This document shows positions 49,813 to 58,506 of a stretch of 64,000 nucleotides of DNA, piece by piece. The stretch lies in the NCBI GenBank assembly GCA_900539945.1, contig UQDV01000006.1:39215-103214 (forward strand), read 5' to 3'. Source of the stretch: an uncultured Faecalibacterium sp. GTDB lineage: Bacteria; Bacillota; Clostridia; Oscillospirales; Ruminococcaceae. Position 1 is the stretch's first letter. Each line of letters begins with the position of its first letter. Under the pieces are notes generated by a model. It was not told the origin of the DNA. It made no database searches and worked only from the letters and a program-made list of their open reading frames with translations. A program made the translations under genes and the position numbers.

Positions 49813-52755
49813 GTGAGAGTAGGTCTTGACATCGGCAGCACCACCATCAAGTGCGTGGTGCTGGATGAGCAGGATACCCTGCTGTATTCTACATACGAAC
49901 GACATTATAGTCATATTCTGGAAAAGGCGCAGGAGCTGCTGCGCCGCATTGACGCCGAGCAGCTGCACGGGCAGAAAGCACTGCTGAGCATTTCCGGCTC
50001 GGCGGGCATGGGTCTGGCCGACAGCTGCGGCGTGCCCTTCGTGCAGGAGGTGTTCTCCACCCGCGTGGCGGTCAAACGCTTTGTGCCCGCCACCGACTGC
50101 GTCATTGAGCTGGGCGGCGAGGATGCCAAGATCCTGTTTCTGACCAACGGCACCGAAGTGCGCATGAACGGCAGCTGTGCCGGCGGCACGGGTGCTTTCA
50201 TCGACCAGATGGCCACCCTGCTCAAGATGAGCGCCGACGAGATGAACAAGGCCGCCGAGCAGGCCCAGCGCACCTACACCATCGCTTCCCGCTGCGGCGT
50301 GTTTGCCAAGAGCGACGTGCAGCCCCTGATCAATCAGGGTGCCCGCACCGAGGACATTGCCGCCAGCATCTACAAGGCCGTGGTCAACCAGACCATTGCG
50401 GGTCTGGCACAGGGCCGCCCCATCAAGGGCAACATCCTGTATCTGGGCGGGCCGCTCACCTTCAGCACCGTGCTGCGCAAGAGCTTTGACGAGGCGCTGG
50501 GCGTGACCGGCACCTGCCCGGAAAACAGCCTGCTGTATGTGGCACTGGGGGCCGCCCTGTATGCGGACAAATCCTTTGTGCTCACCGATGTGGCCGACGC
50601 ACTGGACAAGTATGCCGCCACGGCCACCTATGCCAGCGAGCCGCCGCTGTTTGCCAACAAGCAGGAGTACGAGGAATTCCACGCCCGGCACATGTCCCAC
50701 AGCGTGCCGCATGTGCCGTTCAGTGCCCACTGCGGCCCGGTGCACATCGGCATCGACTCCGGCTCCACCACCGTCAAGCTGGTGGTCGTGGACGAAAAGA
50801 GCCAGATTTTGTACACCAACTATCAGCCCAATCTCGGCAACCCGCTGCCCCTCATCCGGGAGCAGCTGCTCAAGATCTACAAGGAACACCCCGGCCTGCA
50901 GGTGGCCAGCGTGACCACCACCGGCTACGGCGAAGAGCTGGTGAAGAACGCCTTCCGCTGTGATTACGGTCTGGTGGAAACGGTGGCCCACTTCACCGCC
51001 GCCAAGTACTTCATGCCGGATGTGGACTTCATCATCGACATCGGCGGCCAGGATATGAAGTGCTTCAAGATCGAGGATGGTGCCATCAGCAACATCTTCC
51101 TGAACGAAGCCTGTTCTTCCGGCTGCGGCAGCTTTTTGCAGACCTTCGCCCAGGCCCTGGGTTATGACGTCAAGGAGTTTGCCGCCCTGGGTCTGTTTGC
51201 GGACCGCCCGGTGGACCTGGGCAGCCGCTGCACCGTGTTCATGAACAGCTCGGTGAAGCAGGCCCAGAAGGACGGTGCCAGCATCGAGAACATCTCGGCC
51301 GGTCTGTCCATCAGCGTGGTCAAGAACGCACTGTACAAGGTCATCCGCGCGTCCAGCCCCGAAGAACTGGGCCGCAAGATCGTGGTGCAGGGCGGTACCT
51401 TTTATAATGAAGCCGTGCTCCGCGCCTTTGAAAAAGAGATGGGCGTGGAGGTCATCCGCCCGGACATTGCCGGTCTGATGGGCGCTTACGGTGCGGCCCT
51501 GTACGGTCTGCGCCAGAGCAGCAAGGCCCACCGTACCGCCTCCGGCATGATGAGCCAGCAGGAGCTGGAAGCCTTTGAACAGAAGGTGGTCAGCGTGAAG
51601 TGCGGCGGCTGCGGCAACCACTGCCAGCTCACCGTCAACACCTTTGCGGATGGCCGCAAGTACATTTCCGGCAACCGCTGCGACAAGCCCGTTACCGGCA
51701 AGAGCGCCGACAACAGCCTGAACCTGTACGCCTACAAGCAGGAGCTGTTGGCCAGCTACAAGCCGGTGCCCGGCAAGCGCGGCTCCATCGGCATCCCGCT
51801 GTGCCTGGGCTTCTATGAGCTGCTGCCCTTCTGGTGGGCCTTCTGGACCAAGCTGGGCTTTGCGGTGCACACCAGCCCGGTGTCCAGCCGCGGGCTGTAT
51901 CTGGCCGGACAGGCCACCATCCCCAGCGATACGGCCTGCTTCCCGGCTAAGCTGAGCCACGGCCACATCAAGGCCCTGAGCCAGATGGAGCTGGACGCCA
52001 TCTTCTACCCCTGCCTGACCTACAACGTGGACGAGGGCCTGGGCGACAACCATTACAACTGCCCGGTGGTGGCCTATTACCCGGAAGTTCTGGCCGGCAA
52101 CTGCCCGGAGCTGGAAGGCAAAAAGTTCATCTATGATTATGTGGGCATCCACCGCCCCAAGGACTTTGTGCACAAGATGGCCAAGACCGTGCTGCCCAAG
52201 TATTTTGGCGGCATCTCCGAGAAGGAAGTGCAGGAAGCAGCCGACGCCGCTTACGCCGAGTACGAGGCCCATATGGCCAAAATCCGCGTGAAGGGCAGCG
52301 AGATCATCGACGAGGCACGCCGTCAGGGCAAGCGCATCATCGTGCTGGCGGGCCGCCCCTACCATGTGGACCCGGAGGTCAACCACGGCATCGACCGTCT
52401 GATCACCCGCCACGGGGCTGCCGTCGTCACCGAGGACAGCATCTCCAACCGGGTGCAGAAGTTCCCCACCAGTGTGCTGAACCAGTGGACCTACCACAGC
52501 CGCCTGTATGCCGCCGCCAAATACTGCACCACCCAGAAGGATATGGATCTGGTGCAGCTGGTATCCTTCGGCTGCGGCGTGGATGCCATCACCACCGACG
52601 AGACCCGCGAGATCCTGCAGGCAGGCGGCAAGCTGTACACCCAGCTCAAGATCGACGAGATCACCAACCTGGGTGCGGTGAACATCCGCCTGCGCAGTCT
52701 GTTTGCCGCGCTGGATGAGCGCGACGAGGTGGCCGAGGAAAAGGCAAAAGCATAA
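49813..52755 (+). CDS. Acyl-CoA dehydratase activase (double BcrAD/BadFG ATPase with DUF2229)
   Basis: A 980-residue protein; the GTG at 49813 is chosen because TAGGAGGAAAA lies just upstream and VRVGLDIGSTTIK then opens the ATPase. There are two ASKHA ATPase domains (DIGSTTIKCVVLD near residue 5 and DSGSTTVKLVVVD near 320), each with a Cys suited to the bridging [4Fe-4S] cluster (NGSCAGGTGAF and NEACSSGCGSF). A Cys motif KCGGCGNHCQL near 597 leads into a DUF2229-type domain ending near 800 with SDTACFPAKLSHGH. Such activases use ATP to inject a low-potential electron into 2-hydroxyacyl-CoA dehydratases. In many clostridia this protein is fused to a dehydratase-like module; here it is a separate gene downstream. 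Confidence 0.88.
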   Translation: MRVGLDIGSTTIKCVVLDEQDTLLYSTYERHYSHILEKAQELLRRIDAEQLHGQKALLSISGSAGMGLADSCGVPFVQEVFSTRVAVKRFVPATDCVIELGGEDAKILFLTNGTEVRMNGSCAGGTGAFIDQMATLLKMSADEMNKAAEQAQRTYTIASRCGVFAKSDVQPLINQGARTEDIAASIYKAVVNQTIAGLAQGRPIKGNILYLGGPLTFSTVLRKSFDEALGVTGTCPENSLLYVALGAALYADKSFVLTDVADALDKYAATATYASEPPLFANKQEYEEFHARHMSHSVPHVPFSAHCGPVHIGIDSGSTTVKLVVVDEKSQILYTNYQPNLGNPLPLIREQLLKIYKEHPGLQVASVTTTGYGEELVKNAFRCDYGLVETVAHFTAAKYFMPDVDFIIDIGGQDMKCFKIEDGAISNIFLNEACSSGCGSFLQTFAQALGYDVKEFAALGLFADRPVDLGSRCTVFMNSSVKQAQKDGASIENISAGLSISVVKNALYKVIRASSPEELGRKIVVQGGTFYNEAVLRAFEKEMGVEVIRPDIAGLMGAYGAALYGLRQSSKAHRTASGMMSQQELEAFEQKVVSVKCGGCGNHCQLTVNTFADGRKYISGNRCDKPVTGKSADNSLNLYAYKQELLASYKPVPGKRGSIGIPLCLGFYELLPFWWAFWTKLGFAVHTSPVSSRGLYLAGQATIPSDTACFPAKLSHGHIKALSQMELDAIFYPCLTYNVDEGLGDNHYNCPVVAYYPEVLAGNCPELEGKKFIYDYVGIHRPKDFVHKMAKTVLPKYFGGISEKEVQEAADAAYAEYEAHMAKIRVKGSEIIDEARRQGKRIIVLAGRPYHVDPEVNHGIDRLITRHGAAVVTEDSISNRVQKFPTSVLNQWTYHSRLYAAAKYCTTQKDMDLVQLVSFGCGVDAITTDETREILQAGGKLYTQLKIDEITNLGAVNIRLRSLFAALDERDEVAEEKAKA

Positions 52756-52776
52756 CGATTCAGATGCGCTTTTCTT

Positions 52777-52888
52777 GCCTCCCACTTTGGGGGAGGTGGC
52801 ACGGCGTAAGCCGTGACGGAGAGGGCGAGGACGCTGAAAAGATCCGCCCTCTCAGGCGCTTGCGCGCCAGCTCTCCCAAGGGGAGAGC
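52777..52888. repeat. Paired intergenic repeats A(+) and B(-), inward arrangement
   Basis: Unit A on the plus strand (52777-52827) and unit B on the minus strand (52845-52888), with GAGAGGGCG ends facing each other. The same units are at 31640-31761 with ends facing outward. They fill the gap between two genes that are often fused elsewhere. Confidence 0.75.
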
Positions 52889-52924
52889 CAAGATTTGCGA
52901 GAGATAAACTCATAGGAGGAACCT

Positions 52925-54241
52925 ATGGAATACAATTATCCCAAATTCACCCCGGAGATGAAGAAAACGCATACCATCCTCATCCCCAACATGGCCATTA
53001 CCCAGTTCCGCCTGCTGGAGTACGCCCTGCGCTACGACGGCTACAAGTGCGAGATCCTGGGCAACTGCGGCAGTGCCGTGGCACAGCTGGGCCTGAAATA
53101 TGTCCACAACGATACCTGCTATCCGGCCCTGCTGGTCATTGGCCAGTTCCTGGACGCGCTGAACAGCGGCAAATATGATCTGGATCACACCGCGCTGCTC
53201 ATCACCCAGACCGGCGGCGGCTGCCGTGCTTCCAACTACATCCATCTGCTGCGCAAGGCACTGGTCAAGGCCGGTTACCCGCAGATCCCGGTGGCCAGCC
53301 TGAACTTTTCCGGTCTGGAAAAGGACAGCGGCTTCCAGATGACCATCCCACTGGCCCGCCGCGCACTGGCCTGCATCTTCTACGGTGACATGCTGTGCGC
53401 CCTGCGCAATCAGGTGGCCCCCTATGAGAACGAGAAGGGTGCTGCCGACAAGATGGTGGACCTGTGGGTCACCCGTCTGGGCCGGGTCCTGCTGGCCGGC
53501 AAGGGCTACACCGCCAAGGAGATGAAGCACACCTTCCCGCTCATTGCAGCCGACTTTGCCAACATCCCGGTCACCCGGGTGCCCAAGGTCAAGGTGGGCG
53601 TGGTCGGTGAGATCTACGTCAAGTACAGCCCGCTGGGCAACAACGACCTGCAGAAGTTCCTGGAAAGCCAGGACTGCGAGGTGAACTTCCCCGGCCTGAT
53701 GGGCTTTGTGCAGTACTGCGCCTTCAACATGGGCGAGGACCACATCCTGTACGGCGGCAAGCTGGCCGTGAAGGTGGGCATCGACCAGTTCCTGAACTGG
53801 CTGGACAGCATCGAGCGTGCCATGCTCAAGGCCGAGAGCGATGCCGGGTTCTACGCCCCCGGCCCCTTCAAGGAACTGGTGGAAAAGCCCAAGGGCATCA
53901 TTTCGCTGGGTGCCAAGATGGGCGAGGGCTGGCTGCTGACCGCCGAGATGATCGAGCTGGTGCAGGGCGGCTACGGCAACATCGTGTGTGCCCAGCCCTT
54001 CGGCTGCCTGCCCAACCACATCGTGGGCAAAGGCATGGTGAACAAGATCCGTGCGCTGTACCCCGGCGCCAATATCACCCCCATCGACTACGATCCCAGC
54101 GCCACCAAGGTCAACCAGGAAAACCGCATCAAGCTGATGCTGGCCGTGGCCAAGGAGCGCCTGAATGCCCCGGCCGAGGCAAAGCCCCTGACCGCCGAGG
54201 AGATCGCAGGCGGTGCCCCGAAGGTCGGTGCGACCGTATAA
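52925..54241 (+). CDS. 2-hydroxyacyl-CoA dehydratase-like protein (HgdB-type module)
   Basis: A 438-residue protein resembling the C-terminal module of large fused activase/dehydratase proteins (COG3581 type). Conserved cysteines are in NDTCYPALL (about residue 62), TGGGCRASNY (about 100) and AQPFGCLPNHI (about 360), fitting Fe-S ligands, and LGAKMGEGWLLTAEM is typical. It begins with a full TAGGAGGAAC site, so it is translated independently and is not a frameshift product. The substrate is unknown; related dehydratases remove water from 2-hydroxyacyl-CoAs in amino acid fermentation, but this subgroup may have another reductive role. Confidence 0.85.
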   Translation: MEYNYPKFTPEMKKTHTILIPNMAITQFRLLEYALRYDGYKCEILGNCGSAVAQLGLKYVHNDTCYPALLVIGQFLDALNSGKYDLDHTALLITQTGGGCRASNYIHLLRKALVKAGYPQIPVASLNFSGLEKDSGFQMTIPLARRALACIFYGDMLCALRNQVAPYENEKGAADKMVDLWVTRLGRVLLAGKGYTAKEMKHTFPLIAADFANIPVTRVPKVKVGVVGEIYVKYSPLGNNDLQKFLESQDCEVNFPGLMGFVQYCAFNMGEDHILYGGKLAVKVGIDQFLNWLDSIERAMLKAESDAGFYAPGPFKELVEKPKGIISLGAKMGEGWLLTAEMIELVQGGYGNIVCAQPFGCLPNHIVGKGMVNKIRALYPGANITPIDYDPSATKVNQENRIKLMLAVAKERLNAPAEAKPLTAEEIAGGAPKVGATV

Positions 54242-54259
54242 CCATAAGATAAACAAACC

Positions 54260-54297
54260 GCCCGCCCGGAAATGCATCCGGGCGGGCGGTTTTTATG
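54260..54297 (+). terminator. Terminator after the dehydratase-like gene
   Basis: CCGCCCGCCCGG pairs with CCGGGCGGGCGG around ATGCAT and is followed by five T residues. Confidence 0.88.
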
Positions 54298-54325
54298 CCT
54301 TAGAACAGTTCAAAAGGGGAAACCA

Positions 54326-55558
54326 TCACTTCTGCTTCTTCAGGTAGATGTGGTGGGGCAGACCGGCGATGTACAGCGGGGTCAGCTCGGCCTGGATCAG
54401 CGGGCGGGCGTATTCCAGGAACTCCTCGGTCATCTGGGTGTGGTTTTCGTTCATCCAGCTCAGCGGCACCTTCTTCTCAAGGTTTGCCACCTCGCTGATG
54501 GGGTGCAGCTCTGTGGTGCACTGGTACGGGCTGTTGGAGATGCGCTTCAGGGCCACCATCTGGCCGGTCACGCCCTCAAAGGCAGCCTTAGCGGCAGCAC
54601 CGCCCACCTGATAGGCCTCGGTGATGTCGGTGCGGCTGGTCAGATGGCCGGCGCAGCGCTGCAGGGTGGAAAGCTCGATGCAGCGGGTCTTGGTGTCCAG
54701 ATTGCGGGCCACCACGTTGGCCAGGAAGCGGGCCGTACCGGTCAGGGCCTTGTGGCCGAAAGCGTCCACTGCGTGCACGTCATCGGCCAGCTCACAGACA
54801 TAGCGGCCATCCTCCAGCTTGACGCCTTCGGACACGGCGATGACGATGCTGGGCTTCTTCTCCTGCATCACGCGCACCTTCTCCACAAAGTGGTCCACGT
54901 TGAAGGGTACTTCAGGCAGGCAGATCATGTCCACGCCCTCGCAGTCGTCGCTCTTGGCCAGCGCGGCGGCGGCGGTCAGCCAACCGGCGTTGCGGCCCAT
55001 GATCTCCACCACGGTGACGTACTTGGTGCCGTACACGGTGGCGTCACGGATGATCTCCTTCATCACCACGCCGATGTACTTGGCCGCAGAGCCGTAACCG
55101 GGGGTGTGGTCGGTGACCATCAGGTCGTTGTCGATGGTCTTGGGTACGCCCATGAAGCGGATGTCGCTGTCGATGCGGGCACCGTAGTCGGCCAGCTTGC
55201 CGATGGTGTCCATGGAGTCGTTGCCGCCGATGTAGAAGAAGTAGCCGATGTTCAGCTTTTCCAGAATGGCAAACAGCTTTTTGTACACGGCTTCGTCCTC
55301 GTGCCAGTCGGGCAGCTTGTAGCGGCAGCTGCCCAGGAAGCTGGACGGGGTGCGCTTGAGCAGCTCAATGTCCAAATCGTCCGTCAACACGGTGGACAGG
55401 TCCACCACGCGCTCCTCCAGCAGGCCGGCAACACCGTTGCACATACCGTACACGATGTCGGCACCGCGGCTCTTGCAGCTCTCGAACACGCCTGCCAGAC
55501 TTGCATTGATGACGGAGGTAGGGCCGCCAGACTGACCAACGATTGCATTTTTACCCAT
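54326..55558 (-). CDS. PPi-type 6-phosphofructokinase, second of a tandem pair
   Basis: A 410-residue phosphofructokinase. The N-terminus MGKNAIVGQSGGPTSVINASLAG (in part) and the motifs YIGGNDSMDT (about residue 100) and GVPKTIDNDLM (about 133) show the substitutions of the PPi-dependent class: Asp replaces the second Gly of GGDG, and Lys replaces Gly in PGTIDND. The first Asp of that motif is Asn in this protein, as in its paralogue. It would phosphorylate fructose 6-phosphate reversibly with pyrophosphate. It lies 81 nt after its paralogue on the same strand and is clearly its tandem duplicate. PPi use is inferred from motifs. Confidence 0.88.
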   Translation of the reverse strand: MGKNAIVGQSGGPTSVINASLAGVFESCKSRGADIVYGMCNGVAGLLEERVVDLSTVLTDDLDIELLKRTPSSFLGSCRYKLPDWHEDEAVYKKLFAILEKLNIGYFFYIGGNDSMDTIGKLADYGARIDSDIRFMGVPKTIDNDLMVTDHTPGYGSAAKYIGVVMKEIIRDATVYGTKYVTVVEIMGRNAGWLTAAAALAKSDDCEGVDMICLPEVPFNVDHFVEKVRVMQEKKPSIVIAVSEGVKLEDGRYVCELADDVHAVDAFGHKALTGTARFLANVVARNLDTKTRCIELSTLQRCAGHLTSRTDITEAYQVGGAAAKAAFEGVTGQMVALKRISNSPYQCTTELHPISEVANLEKKVPLSWMNENHTQMTEEFLEYARPLIQAELTPLYIAGLPHHIYLKKQK

Positions 55559-55639
55559 GATGATTTCTCCTTTTTTGTTTTTGCTGTTTCGGCTTTTATA
55601 AAACGTGCAGGTGCACGAAAACAGACGCGGAAAAGGGGA

Positions 55640-56863
55640 TTACAGGCGGATGTGGCGCGGGGTGCCGTTGACGTACACGGGGGTCACCTCATCCAGAATG
55701 AGCGGGCGGGCGTACTCCTCAAAGGCCGCCGTCACCTGCATGCCGTCCGGGGTGATCCAGTCCAGCGGCACCTTCTTTTCCAGGTTGGCCACCTGCTGCA
55801 CATCCACCGACTTGGCAATGCACTGATAGGGATAGCTGGAAATGCGCTCCAGCGCGATCATGCGGCCGCTCTCGCCCGCAAAGGCCGCTGCCGCCGCGGC
55901 ACCGCCCACCGCATAGGCCTCGTTCACATCGGTGCGGCTGGCCAGATGGCTGGCGCAGCGCTGCAGGGTAGAGAACTCGATGGCGCGGCTCTTGCAGTTC
56001 AGCTTGTCGTGGATCAGCTCGGACAGATACCGGCTGGTGCCGCTGAGCACGGCCTTGTGGCCAAAGGCGTCCAGCTGCCCGGCGGTGGACACCAGATCGC
56101 ACAGGTAAGTGCCGTCGGCGGTCTTGACACCCTCACTGGCCGCAATGATGACGTTGGGCTTGACCCGCTGCAGCGCGTCCACCTTGGCCAGGAACTTGTC
56201 CTGATCGAAGGGGACCTCCGGCAGCAGGATCAGGTCCGGGCCTTCACAGTCATCGCCGCCGGCCAGGCAGGCCGCACCGGCCAGCCAGCCTGCGTGACGG
56301 CCCATGATCTCGGCCACGGTCACGCTGCGGATGTCATACACGGAAGAATCGCGGATGACTTCCTTTAGAATGGTGGCGATGTACTTGGCCGCTGAGCCGT
56401 AGCCGGGGGTGTGGTCGGTGAGACACAGGTCGTTGTCGATGGTCTTGGGCACACCGATGAACCGCACGCTGCTGCCCACCCGGTCGCCGTAGCGGCTGAG
56501 CTTGGCGATGGTGTCCATGGAGTCGTTGCCGCCGATGTAGAACACCGCGCAGATGTCGTACTTGTCAAACAGGGTGAACAGTTTGACGAACGGGGTGGAG
56601 TCGGTGTCCGGGTCGGGCAGCTTGTAGCGGCAGCTGCCCAGATAGCTGGACGGGGTGCGCTTGAGCAGCTCAATGCTCATGCGGTCGTCCAGCAGGACAT
56701 TCAGCTCGATGAGCTCTTCCTTGAGCAGGCCCTCGATGCCGTACTTCATGCCGTACACCTTGTCGGCACCCAGACTGCAGGCAGCCTTGTACACGCCTGC
56801 CAGGCTGGAATTGATGACGGCCGTAGGGCCGCCGCTCTGACCAATGATCACATTTTTGGCCAT
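55640..56863 (-). CDS. PPi-type 6-phosphofructokinase, first of a tandem pair
   Basis: A 407-residue paralogue of the gene that follows it. It shares YIGGNDSMDT, GVPKTIDNDL, GYGSAAKYI and EIMGRHAGWL, so both keep the PPi-type signatures; the pair is not an ATP-plus-PPi division of labour by these residues. Differences concentrate in the surface and C-terminal regions (RHIRL ending). The two could form a hetero-oligomer, as in plant PPi-PFK, or differ in regulation. A good ribosome site (AAGGAGG) and the promoter 57068-57096 precede it. Confidence 0.88.
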   Translation of the reverse strand: MAKNVIIGQSGGPTAVINSSLAGVYKAACSLGADKVYGMKYGIEGLLKEELIELNVLLDDRMSIELLKRTPSSYLGSCRYKLPDPDTDSTPFVKLFTLFDKYDICAVFYIGGNDSMDTIAKLSRYGDRVGSSVRFIGVPKTIDNDLCLTDHTPGYGSAAKYIATILKEVIRDSSVYDIRSVTVAEIMGRHAGWLAGAACLAGGDDCEGPDLILLPEVPFDQDKFLAKVDALQRVKPNVIIAASEGVKTADGTYLCDLVSTAGQLDAFGHKAVLSGTSRYLSELIHDKLNCKSRAIEFSTLQRCASHLASRTDVNEAYAVGGAAAAAAFAGESGRMIALERISSYPYQCIAKSVDVQQVANLEKKVPLDWITPDGMQVTAAFEEYARPLILDEVTPVYVNGTPRHIRL

Positions 56864-57067
56864 GAGTACCTCCTTCTTGATCCTTTACCGTGAACGATAG
56901 AAAACGCCTGCAAACCGATGTTGTCTGCCGCCCTGCTGCAAAGGGACTGCGGCCCTGCACTGCACACAGACCAAAGGCGGCTGACAAAACAAGTTTGCAA
57001 GTGGTACAAAAATGATGCAGCATGTGAATGCGCTTTTTGTAAAATGCGCAAAAACTGCTACGACTCT

Positions 57068-57096
57068 ATTGTAACTGTTTTGCCTGTTGTATGCAA
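57068..57096 (-). promoter_or_regulatory. Promoter of the tandem phosphofructokinases
   Basis: On the minus strand: TTGCAT, 17-nt spacer, TACAAT, about 205 nt before the start codon, leaving a long leader of unknown purpose. Confidence 0.7.
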
Positions 57097-57107
57097 GACC
57101 CAATTGG

Positions 57108-57136
57108 TTGCACAGGCAAAAAAATTATGATAGAAT
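57108..57136 (+). promoter_or_regulatory. Promoter of the SGNH hydrolase gene
   Basis: TTGCAC, 17-nt spacer, TAGAAT. Because it lies inside the longer open frame, it argues for the start at 57211. Confidence 0.65.
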
Positions 57137-57210
57137 GGGAGCACTTGCATCCGATGCGGCGGGCTGTGTCGGCCGCTGGGGGTAAAAACGAGAAAGCTGG
57201 AGCAAAAACC

Positions 57211-58233
57211 ATGGGGATTTCACACGAATATCATTCGACATCGCACCGTGCCCGTCACGGCGGCGTGAGCGGCAAGCTGCGCCTGGCAGGGGTGGTGCTG
57301 GCCATTTTGGTGCTGGCCTACGCCATTACCGCCATTCTGGAAAACGGTGCATCGGCCAAGGACGCACAGTCGGAGCCGGCGGCCAGCGGCATTGCACAGG
57401 ACATTCTGGCACCACTGCCCATGCAGGGCGAAGCGGCAGACAGTGACAGCAGCGGCGACAGCACCGCGCCGGATGGCAGCGGGGACGCACAGGCGGTCAC
57501 GCTGGAGACCTTTGGCCCGGCCCGGCAGGATGCGGCCGCTGCGGTGGTCAAGGCCTACGACGCCAGCGTCATCCGTCAGCCCAGCTGCGGGCAGGTGGAC
57601 CTGAACTATTTTGCGGACGCGGCCTTTCTGGGTGACAGCCTGACCGTGGGCTTTTCGGACTACCAGATCAATCTGGGCGGGGCGCTGGTCTGCGGTTACA
57701 CCGGCGTGGGGCCGGATGCCATCGTGAACCGGGCGGCGGTCAAGAGCTCCGTCCGCGGGGAAGAGATCGCACTGGATGTGCTGGCCGCTGCCCAACCCAA
57801 AAAGCTGTATATCCTACTGGGCACCAACACCCTCACCACGCTGGGTGCTTCCGACCGGTTCCTGGCCTATTACGGCCAGATGCTGGACATGCTGCGGGAG
57901 GCGCTGGGGCCGGACTGCGTGATCTATGTGGAGTCGGTCCCGCCGGTGCGTCCGAAAGCGGCCGCCGAGAAGCCGGGTCTTGCTTCCGATGTGCTGCGCG
58001 GGGTGAATGAGCAGCTGGCCCAGTTGGCCGCCAGCAAGGGCTGCGTGTATCTGGACCTGTGGGAGGCCCTGGCCGACGGTGAGGGCAACCTGAAAGAGAT
58101 GCTGGCCGCCCCGGACGGCATCCACCTGTCGGCTGGCAACGGCTATGGCACCTGGCTCACCTACCTGCGCAACCATGCAAAGTATTCGGTTAACAATTCC
58201 TGGACGATGGGCAGTGTGTACAGCGCTCAGTGA
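57211..58233 (+). CDS. Membrane-anchored SGNH/GDSL hydrolase
   Basis: A 340-residue exported hydrolase. From the start MGISHEYHS (GGAG site upstream) come a basic stretch, one membrane anchor (about residues 22-45, LRLAGVVLAILVLAYAITAI), a low-complexity Ser/Asp/Gly tether, and then an SGNH domain: block I AFLGDSLTVGFSDY (Ser about 141), block III LLGTNTL (Asn) and block V PDGIHLSAGNGY with the Asp-x-x-His pair. Proteins of this layout in Gram-positives act on O-acetyl groups of wall or teichoic polymers, so envelope deacetylation is likely. The substrate is not proven. Confidence 0.85.
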   Translation: MGISHEYHSTSHRARHGGVSGKLRLAGVVLAILVLAYAITAILENGASAKDAQSEPAASGIAQDILAPLPMQGEAADSDSSGDSTAPDGSGDAQAVTLETFGPARQDAAAAVVKAYDASVIRQPSCGQVDLNYFADAAFLGDSLTVGFSDYQINLGGALVCGYTGVGPDAIVNRAAVKSSVRGEEIALDVLAAAQPKKLYILLGTNTLTTLGASDRFLAYYGQMLDMLREALGPDCVIYVESVPPVRPKAAAEKPGLASDVLRGVNEQLAQLAASKGCVYLDLWEALADGEGNLKEMLAAPDGIHLSAGNGYGTWLTYLRNHAKYSVNNSWTMGSVYSAQ

Positions 58234-58506
58234 CCTTAATACTTTGGGGGCAACCTAGAATTTTATGCTGAGCACATGAAGAATGTTGACTTTTGCATGA
58301 ACGGACTTCACAAGTGCCTGCCTGGCAGACAAAAAGTACCCGGCGGAAAAACAAACTGCATCCCATTTCCAGAACAGCAGATCTTATGGTCTGACAAATG
58401 GGGTGCGGTTCAAACCCGGCGGGTTCGATCTTATATTGTTTTTATTGTTTGCTTGACGGAGCACACTTCAGAGGCCGCAGCGGTCTTTTGCGTTTTGTGG
58501 TAAAAC
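58234..58506. other. Gap with no supported gene
   Basis: A 75-codon open frame at 58276-58503 has no ribosome site, promoter or recognisable family. The segment around 58400-58440 (GGTTCAAACCCGGCGGGTTC) resembles part of a tRNA T-arm but no cloverleaf can be formed. Confidence 0.4.

Noticed and set aside
49480..52785. A 1101-codon minus-strand open frame opposite the activase gene
   Set aside because: Same type of antisense shadow; no recognisable domain, while the plus strand encodes a clear ATPase.
58395..58440. tRNA-like T-arm sequence
   Set aside because: No acceptor, D-arm or anticodon stem can be folded around it.
58276..58503. A 75-codon frame between the SGNH hydrolase and the MFS gene
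   Set aside because: No promoter, ribosome site or family; composition unlike neighbouring genes.
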